Origin: Sarcophilus harrisii
Lineage: Eukaryota; Chordata; Mammalia; Dasyuromorphia; Dasyuridae
Assembly (NCBI RefSeq): GCF_902635505.1
Contig: NC_045428.1
Span: forward strand, 430,691,106-430,755,105
Length of the DNA: 64,000 bases
Direction of reading: 5' to 3'
The translations under genes and the position numbers were made by a program. The notes beneath the pieces were generated by a model that ran no database searches, was not told the DNA's origin, and saw nothing but the letters and a program-made list of their open reading frames with translations. The number at the start of each line of letters is the position of its first letter. Position 1 is the first letter of the stretch. Below, one piece after another: positions 57,480 through 64,000 of the stretch.

Positions 57480-58045
57480 GTTGAGGGATGAGACACCCTA
57501 ACAGCATTTAGGTGTCCCCAGGCCGGTGTTGTAGGTTTTGCGAAAGAATTCGGAGTTCCAGTATCCAAGATGAAGTTTGGCAAAAGGAGTTTATTTACAC
57601 TGAGCAGTTCTCACTGGGCTCAATCCTGATTAGAAAAGTAGGGAAGATTTAGGAGTTCAATTTTATTTAGCCTTCTGTGGCCCATGGCTAGTTATGTCCA
57701 AGTCAGTTATGAGTAGTGATTATTTCCTAGGCCAGAAACTAAAGAGTAATCTCCAAGTGAATTAAAGATGGGTATTATTTTAGGAGTTTTCCTAGGCCGG
57801 TGGGGTAGAGGGGGGGAGATTATGAGCCAGAACCAGGACTTTTCTGACCCAGGCCCCCCATAAAGATCAGGAGACCACAGAGTCCTATTAGATCAATATA
57901 ATGCAAACAACTGAGTGTTCTCATTTTTGCTTCCTTCCCAAAATAGAAGAAGAATCATTTTTGTATCTCCACACAGACCAGTTAAGCCTAGGTAGTATCA
58001 AAGGCTTAAATATTTTCCCTTGTCTTGAGTGGACAAATCAACACT
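57480..58045 (-). mobile_element. Solo-LTR-like fossil
   Basis: It starts tgttgagggatgagacac. On the minus strand a poly(A) signal (gtaaataaactcc) is near 57585, followed by a U5-like stretch with cgaattctttcgc. No coding part; right end uncertain. Confidence 0.5.
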
Positions 58046-58690
58046 AACTTAGTTCTGTTAAAAGAAAACTAGTTGGCAAGCACAATCACTTTTTGAAGAT
58101 GAGGCCAAGTCCTGCACAATGAATCAGATTTACTATTTTTCTGGGGCCCAAATGACATGCCAAAGAAAATTGTTGACAGTTCCACCAAGTTGAGCCCAAT
58201 TAGAAACAGCCCAAGTAAAATCAAAATACTAATTTTGCTTAATAAATCCCAGGCCAGGCCTGATTTGGTTGTAATTTGGGTCAAGATTAACTCAGATTAA
58301 ATGTAAATAGCAATCATTTCTGCTTTCTCGAGAAACATTGAGGGCTTTCCCCTCCCAGATTTATTTATTTATTTATTGAGGGTTTGGGGTTTTTTTGACT
58401 AGATGAAAAGGGAGATTCTTTGCCTCAATTGCCTCAGTCAAACTGAGATCTGTTGAAGACTTAGCTTAAAAAGGCCAAGGTCTCCCATTGCATCCAGAGC
58501 CATCTCCAGTCTTCCTGATCTATATCTTGCCACTGGACCCAGATAGCTCTGGAAGAAAGAGTAAGGCAGGTGACTTTGTGTACAGCCATCCCTCATTTAA
58601 ATTCAACTCACTTGCATTTCATGATATCACCTCCCTGATGTCATGGTCTTCTTCAAGAAGGAAAAACAAACAATACCAACAACTAATTTT
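58045..58690 (+). mobile_element. Long SINE/RTE-like repeat
   Basis: It contains atgtaaatagcaatcattt, tcagtcaaactgagatctgt, cttgccactggacccagata and aattcaactcacttgcattt, ending in an A-rich tail with caataccaac. Same family as 29.5, 38.2 and 55.3 kb. Confidence 0.6.
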
Positions 58691-59130
58691 GCAAAACAGT
58701 TGTTTCTTGTGGTTTGTGGTTAGTAGCAGATTTGTTAAAGGCAAACTTTTTTTTTCCCTTTCTTTTCTTTGGTTTAACATTCATTATTTACCAAATTACT
58801 CTTTAGATAGTTAGCTGTAACATTTAGGGATCTTAATTATATCAAACCATTGACTAGCATATTACTCACATGTTATCACCTAAATGTATTGAATACTAAC
58901 AGAATGTTATAAATTTAAAAAATAATGAGTTTTCGGTTACATAATTGTCTTTTCAAGTGACAGTCACATGTCTATGTTTTTACTATTACTTAAAATATTA
59001 ACTAGGTCAGGATTTTTCACCTTAGAAATTGAAGGCAAACCTATAAGTAGCTTCACACTCTGCAATGTCCTGGTGCTATATCTGCTCTCCTAAGCTCCAC
59101 ACCTTATCTTGACAGCCTACTTCCCACCCC

Positions 59131-59160
<30 letters not shown>
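59131..59160 (+). repeat. (CA)n microsatellite
   Basis: A perfect ca run of about 14 units after caccccaac. Confidence 0.93.
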
Positions 59161-59162
<2 letters not shown>

Positions 59163-59198
59163 GAGGTCAAGGTAAAAATGCCTAGTTCCAAATAAAGG

Positions 59199-59805
59199 TG
59201 TGATAAATTCACAATAGCCATTCTCTTTGACAAAAAGGAAGGTTTATTTAGGAGAAGAGTTTACAGACAAAAATAAGAGGTAAAATAAACAATAGGAATG
59301 GCATATATGAAATAGAGTTGGGAGAGCTTATGGTTACCAAGGAAAAAAAAATTCCCTTGGGGAATTCACAATTAACCAGGAGAAAAATAGTATTCCATAA
59401 AGTTGGAGAAAGCCATTGACTGGCAGATTAGACTAACCAGAGTTAGCTAGGATAAGGAAAAAGACTCCATTAAACTGAGGCACTGTGAGGGAGAAAAAGA
59501 CAGTATCTCATAGTGGGCTTAGTTCTGAAGAGAACTTAGGAAAGATCTTCATCATAAACAGATCTTTTATAGGGGAAATATAACTTTGGGGGTTGCAAAA
59601 GCACAGACTGAAGAGGGAGGGTCTGGGAGCCAGGTAGCAGACCAGGTCCCAGACCTGTCTAAAGACATGCCAGTCAAGATAGTCTGAGAAAGCTAATTCC
59701 TTCACTTATTGAAATAAGACAAGTCTGGGAAAGCTTAAGTTCCCATCAAGGTTATCTCAAAGGTTGTTGTGAATGCCTTTAAAGATGATAACTAGACTAG
59801 AGAAC
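59199..59805 (-). mobile_element. Solo-LTR-like fossil
   Basis: On the minus strand a TATA box (ccctataaaagatc, near 59567) and a poly(A) signal (ctaaataaacc, near 59248) lie in the order and spacing of an LTR. About 600 bp, no coding part seen. Confidence 0.6.
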
Positions 59806-59984
59806 AATAGATAAATTAATAATAGTCTCTTGCTTTACATTTTTCTATATGAACAGTATTTGAAAGTTTACATCATATACATTTAAGCAAACAAACTGTG
59901 ATTCCATCCTCTCTTACAGGCAAATTAAAAAGATAATAAATATTAAATGTCTATGTGATGTAAACTGAGATCTTGGGGGGAGGG

Positions 59985-60560
59985 AAATGATGGGGTGAAC
60001 CTTGAAACTGTCTAAACTTTCCTCTGAAAGAGGCCTACCATCAAGGAAGCCAGTTAAGTGATCTCACTCAGTTGGAGATTGTGGCTCACACTTTCTATTG
60101 AGTTGAAGATTAGTCCAGAACCACTCCCAGTAGCTCAAACTCCCAAGATAAGTAATCTCTTTTCATTTGGAGATCTAGGCCCTGAGCATTGTCAACATTG
60201 ACTCAAACTCCCAGTTAAGTAATCTCATTCAATTTTGAATTGAATTGAAACTCCAAGCTTCAGATGGCTAATAAAAGACAACTCTGAACCCTGAATCTTC
60301 GCAGATGTCCTAAACAGGACCTTGCCCTCAGTGTAACCCACCTTTGCAATATTCCTTGCCCACAAAGAAGTCTGTCTTTCTGGCAAGCTGGTTTCTCAGT
60401 GCCAATAAATCCCATTTTGCCACACAGATTTTGGGTTTGCAAATTCTTTAGCATAGGGCTTGCACCTGCAACCAGAGAGGATCTCCCACCCCAGTTCTCA
60501 TACCCCATCATTTGGTTCCCTGACCTCATCATTTGGTTCCCTGACCTCATCATATGTACC
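59985..60560 (+). mobile_element. LTR-like fossil, plus strand
   Basis: It carries taataaaagac near 60270 and gccaataaatccc near 60401, followed by a U5-like stretch ending in a 21-bp tandem repeat (catcatttggttccctgacc; 60506-60547). Repeated tcaaactcccaag-type blocks lie in its left half. No coding part. Confidence 0.5.
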
Positions 60561-60879
60561 AAATACTATTCCACCAACTAAATATGCCTAATGCAAAAGC
60601 AATACTCTCATTTCCCTCAAATAGCTTATATTCTATCTGTGTCATGTTGCATATATGTATGACATTTACATATATGGGTACATATAAAATAAATATAAGG
60701 TGATTTAGTTAAGGTTAGAGTATCTCCTTGCACAGAACACTAGACTAGATATGGAAGTAGTTATATGGATAAAAAGAAAAGGCATAAATCTCCTTCCATT
60801 CTTTTCCCTTTTCCTTTCCCTTCCTCCCCCTCCCTCTCCTATCTCTATCTTCTCTCCTCTCTCCCTTCCTACCAGCCTA

Positions 60880-61650
60880 GAGGATGCAGTGTTGGAGACC
60901 ACTGAGGGTGCCATGGAACCCCAGAGGTGGGCATCACTGGGCAATGCCAGGACATGTTCTCCTAGATGGTCACGTACCTGACCATTAATCTGACAGCCAC
61001 CAGTGAAAACTATAAATGTCTGTAAAACATGAACAAGCTGATCAGCCTGAAGTCTAGAAATGAAAGAATTGTAGTAAACATAACTAAAAGCCTAAATGAT
61101 CTAAACCAAAAATATGCAACACTTCAGCTTTATCTTAATACTTTATCTAATATCAAATACTTTAGTTGAGGAACAAGAAGCAGCTCTTGAACAAGCAGCC
61201 AAATGTTGGATGCATATTCAAAGAAACTAACAGCAAAGTACTAGAAGTTAGAGAGGTGATTAAATAATTCTTTAGCACAAAGACTTTAAATCTGAGTAAG
61301 AGCTGAAATGTGTGAAATGGACTTATCAAATTTCTATGCTTTAGTTCCATAAGAGGCAGTGGTGCTACTGGTCCAAGGAGAGCCGCAGCCCCACCTTTGG
61401 GTAACTTTGGCCACTTCCTCAATGACTTCCTAAAACTGTTCCCCTGGAACTCCATCTTATCTAGTGCTTCATTGTGTGCCCTGGTTCAAGGTTCAGAAAT
61501 CAGGATCAACCCCTAGCCAGAGCAGACAGATGAGAAGCTCTAGTCTCCTTGTCTCCTCCTCCCTCCCTTTTTGACTCTACTCTGAATGTGTCCCTATCCT
61601 TTTCTAACCTGTTCTTGAACATAAATAATAAATAAATAAATATGTAAAAG
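60880..61650 (+). pseudogene. BLOC1S2 pseudogene: Processed pseudogene of BLOC1S2
   Basis: BLOC1S2 is a small coiled-coil subunit of BLOC-1/BORC, acting in lysosome-related organelle biogenesis. Without introns the sequence encodes broken but clear stretches: LETTEGAMEPQR (60894-60929), then in another frame DMFS, stop, MVTYLT (from about 60951), LTATSENYK, NMNKLISLK, VVNITKSLNDLNQKYATLQL, EEQEAALEQAA, and an end like KLERR before a TGA near 61258. Internal stops occur after DMFS and before NMNKL, with frameshifts near 60930 and 61150. A 3' UTR-like stretch runs to AATAAA-rich sequence near 61625-61645. The 5' end seems truncated. Recognition is from memory of the human protein. Confidence 0.82.
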
Positions 61651-61654
61651 ACAT

Positions 61655-62415
61655 AAGCATCACCTACATGTCCTCAGCCACACATTCTAGCAATATATGG
61701 CTCTATATACACAGTATTACAAAAGCTCCATTTCCCAAAACCAACAACAGAAATGTTATTTCTCTCTGCACAGAAAAGTTGGCTACAAGTAGCTCCAGCA
61801 GAGGTGTGAGATAAATGCATTTCCAAAAGTCATTTTTCCATTTGGTTCCATCTTATATATGCTGCCTTGCATATATATGAGTCTTGTCCAAAAGCAGAGA
61901 ATAGGATAGAATCAGTCAAAAGAGATAGCTCAAAGTATTCCACAAGGTTGGGTGAAGTCTTGAACCTGCGATGATGTGGAAGTTGCAATTGGAAAAAAAT
62001 CAGTTGGTGAAGATTCGGAAGCAAGAGATAAGTCAAAAGGGAAAGGAGGATAAATTAGCAGAGCAAACAGGTAATATCAAAGTGAATAGGAAGCTGAGAG
62101 ACAAAGAGTGTGCAAGGATTAGGATAAAAGATTGGGCATCTATCATCTCCTAAGGGGTAAGCAGGAAGTAGACTTTGAGGCCAAACTAGTATTCCCCCAT
62201 GTCCCAGCCCTCACCCCCAACAGGAGATTAGAGCCTGAAACAAAGAGTTCTCTGACAATACCACAGATTTCCTTTCTGAGACTAACTAATCCTATCCTCC
62301 AAATTTCCCTGAATATACTTCAGATCTGAATCACAGCTGTTTCCAGCAACTCCCATATGTCAAAGAGCTGTGTGTAAGTGGCAGCAGATATTGTACCAAC
62401 ACAAGTTAAGTAATT
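61655..62415. other. Intergenic, nothing recognised
   Basis: Between the BLOC1S2 pseudogene and HAL1-like copy 2; no motif-bearing frame. Confidence 0.4.
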
Positions 62416-62419
62416 TTTA

Positions 62420-64000
62420 CAAAATATTTATTTATTTAAAGCTAAATACAAAATAGAAAAAGACAGGAAGGAAAATTATATATATATATATATATATGTA
62501 CACACATATATACATATACACACATGCAAATATCAATATCCATACATACATATACATATATACACATATATGTAAACATGCACCTAAAACAATATTAATA
62601 TGGCTGATATATAATGTTAATTTTCTCTTGAAAGAATCAATCTTTAAGTCTGATTTTGAGATCAATGATTCCTAGCCCTTCTTGTAATGTTTGTATATAT
62701 CTCTTATTTTCTATCCCTCATGACTCTTCTATTTTAATTCTACTCCTTAGGTTTGCCTTGCCATTACTTAACCTCCTCTCTCCAGTGGATCCCTCCCTCC
62801 ACCCTTTCCTTCCCTCTTTCTCTCATTCCCATTAATCTACATACATGTACATACATACATACATTAATCTACACACAATCCCACTCCCATAAATCTACTT
62901 CCCTTTTCATACCCTCATCATATGCTATTCCCTCCCCTCTTGTTTTTTTAATAGATTTTGCAGAGTGCTATACCCATCAAGGTAATATTCATATTGTTTT
63001 CTATTTAACCCATTCCTATTGTGAATAGGTTTTCAGAACTAACAGCTCTTTCCTCCTTTTCATTCCTCTATGTTGATTCTTTCTCTGCACCTGATTTGTA
63101 TAGCTTTTATTTTTTCCTAGACAGTTTTACTTTTTAGAGTCAGATCATACTCAGCTATGCCCCATTCTTTTTTTTTTTTGAGCTACCCAATTACTGATGT
63201 CAATCTTAAACATGTTATACATTTCCATATAAAAAACATGAACAATTTGTCTTTGTCCCTTGAAATTAATCTTTGATCTTGGCTCTTATGTGTTAAATTT
63301 TCTATTAAGTACATGTTTGATGAGACAAAGTCCTGAAAATCTGCAAGTTCATTGAATGTCCTTTTTTTTTTTCATTCAATATTATGGTTAGTTTCGCTGG
63401 ATGTGAAGTTTTTGGTCATAAGCCTAGGTTTTTGGTTTTTTGGGTTTTTTTGGGGTTTTTTTGACTGCCAATATAACTGATTCCAGGACCTGAGACATTT
63501 TAATATGGCTACTGATAAGTCTTATCCAATTCTAATTGTAGCTCCAGCACATTTGAATTGGTTTTTTTCTTGTTTCTTGCAAAATTTTCTTTTTGATCTT
63601 GGGTTTTGAAATCTGGCAAAAATATTCCTATGTGTTCTCCACAAAGGATCTCTTGAGGTGGTGATCAGTAGACTTTTTCTATTTCTACTTCCCCCTCATG
63701 TTCTATCACTCCAGGACAATTTTCTTGGATTATTTTTTTCATTATTGTGTCAAGGTTCTTTTTTAGGTCACAGTTTTCAGGTTGTCCAATTATGCTTATA
63801 TTTTCTCTTTTTTTGTCTGTTTTTCATATCTGTTGTTTTTTCTTATGTTTCACATTGTTCTATTTTTTCATTCTTTATATTTTGTTTTATTATTTCTTGG
63901 TCTGCTAGGGCTTTACTGGCTTTCCCTTCTCCAGTTCTAATTTTCAAAGAATTCTTTTCATCCTTAAGATTCTATATCTCCTTTCCTAGTTGGTTAACTT
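62420..64000 (-). mobile_element. HAL1-like element, copy 2 (runs off the window)
   Basis: Its reverse complement follows copy 1 in the same order: attcaaatgtgctggagctac, ctgatcaccacctcaagag, catttccatataaaaaacat, GA-rich tract near 62740-62840, then the ATGT/TA-rich tail at 62475-62580. It is diverged from copy 1 and its 5' end lies beyond 64000. Confidence 0.65.
62476..62580 (+). repeat. (TA)n / (ATAC)n tract
   Basis: It is at the 3' end of HAL1-like copy 2, and the other copy has an ATGT-rich tract at the same place (37194-37300), so it seems part of the element. Confidence 0.85.

Overview
This is a eukaryotic, AT-rich and repeat-dense genomic window from a mammal, most likely a marsupial. 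That assignment is inference from memory. It rests on a therian-type RFC3 gene, tRNA-derived SINEs of the marsupial type, a marsupial-style L1 3' end, RTE (BovB-like) LINE pieces, and much L2, CR1/L3 and MIR. No database search was possible and the species cannot be named.

The only intact protein gene I can support is RFC3 (replication factor C subunit 3, a clamp-loader subunit), on the minus strand. It is complete: nine coding exons from the ATG at 54738 to the TAA ending at 14846, all with GT-AG introns, joining in frame into 356 codons, the length I recall for human RFC3. Its CpG-rich, TATA-less start region lies at about 54310-54990 and holds E2F-, CRE- and CCAAT-like motifs. Introns range from 98 bp (intron 6) to 11.6 kb (intron 1) and are filled with LINEs, SINEs and simple repeats.

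Downstream of RFC3 (1-14.8 kb) there is no gene: an L2 LINE on the minus strand (1.1-2.8 kb), MIR-type SINEs, several L1 3' fragments and a CR1/L3 piece (13.4-14.0 kb). Intron 8 holds a CR1/L3 LINE split by an LTR-like fossil (17.0-18.8 kb) and an RTE piece (19.6-20.75 kb). Intron 7 holds a nearly full-length 7SL RNA pseudogene inside L1 sequence (23.86-24.15 kb). Intron 4 has a MIR split by a composite insert. Intron 3 has nested L1s and an L1-type element that looks like a half-L1 (35.2-37.3 kb). Intron 1 has dated-looking L1 insertions with target-site duplications, an RTE reverse-transcriptase fragment and a near-perfect 74-bp palindrome (46.6 kb).

Upstream of RFC3 (55-64 kb) is intergenic. 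It holds a cluster of LTR-like fossils, two copies of a long SINE/RTE-like repeat, a processed BLOC1S2 pseudogene (60.9-61.65 kb) and a second, inverted copy of the half-L1-like element running off the right edge. I found no CRISPR array, tRNA gene or new multi-gene system. The unusual items are the 7SL/L1 junction, the palindrome, the inverted half-L1 pair and the nested insertions.
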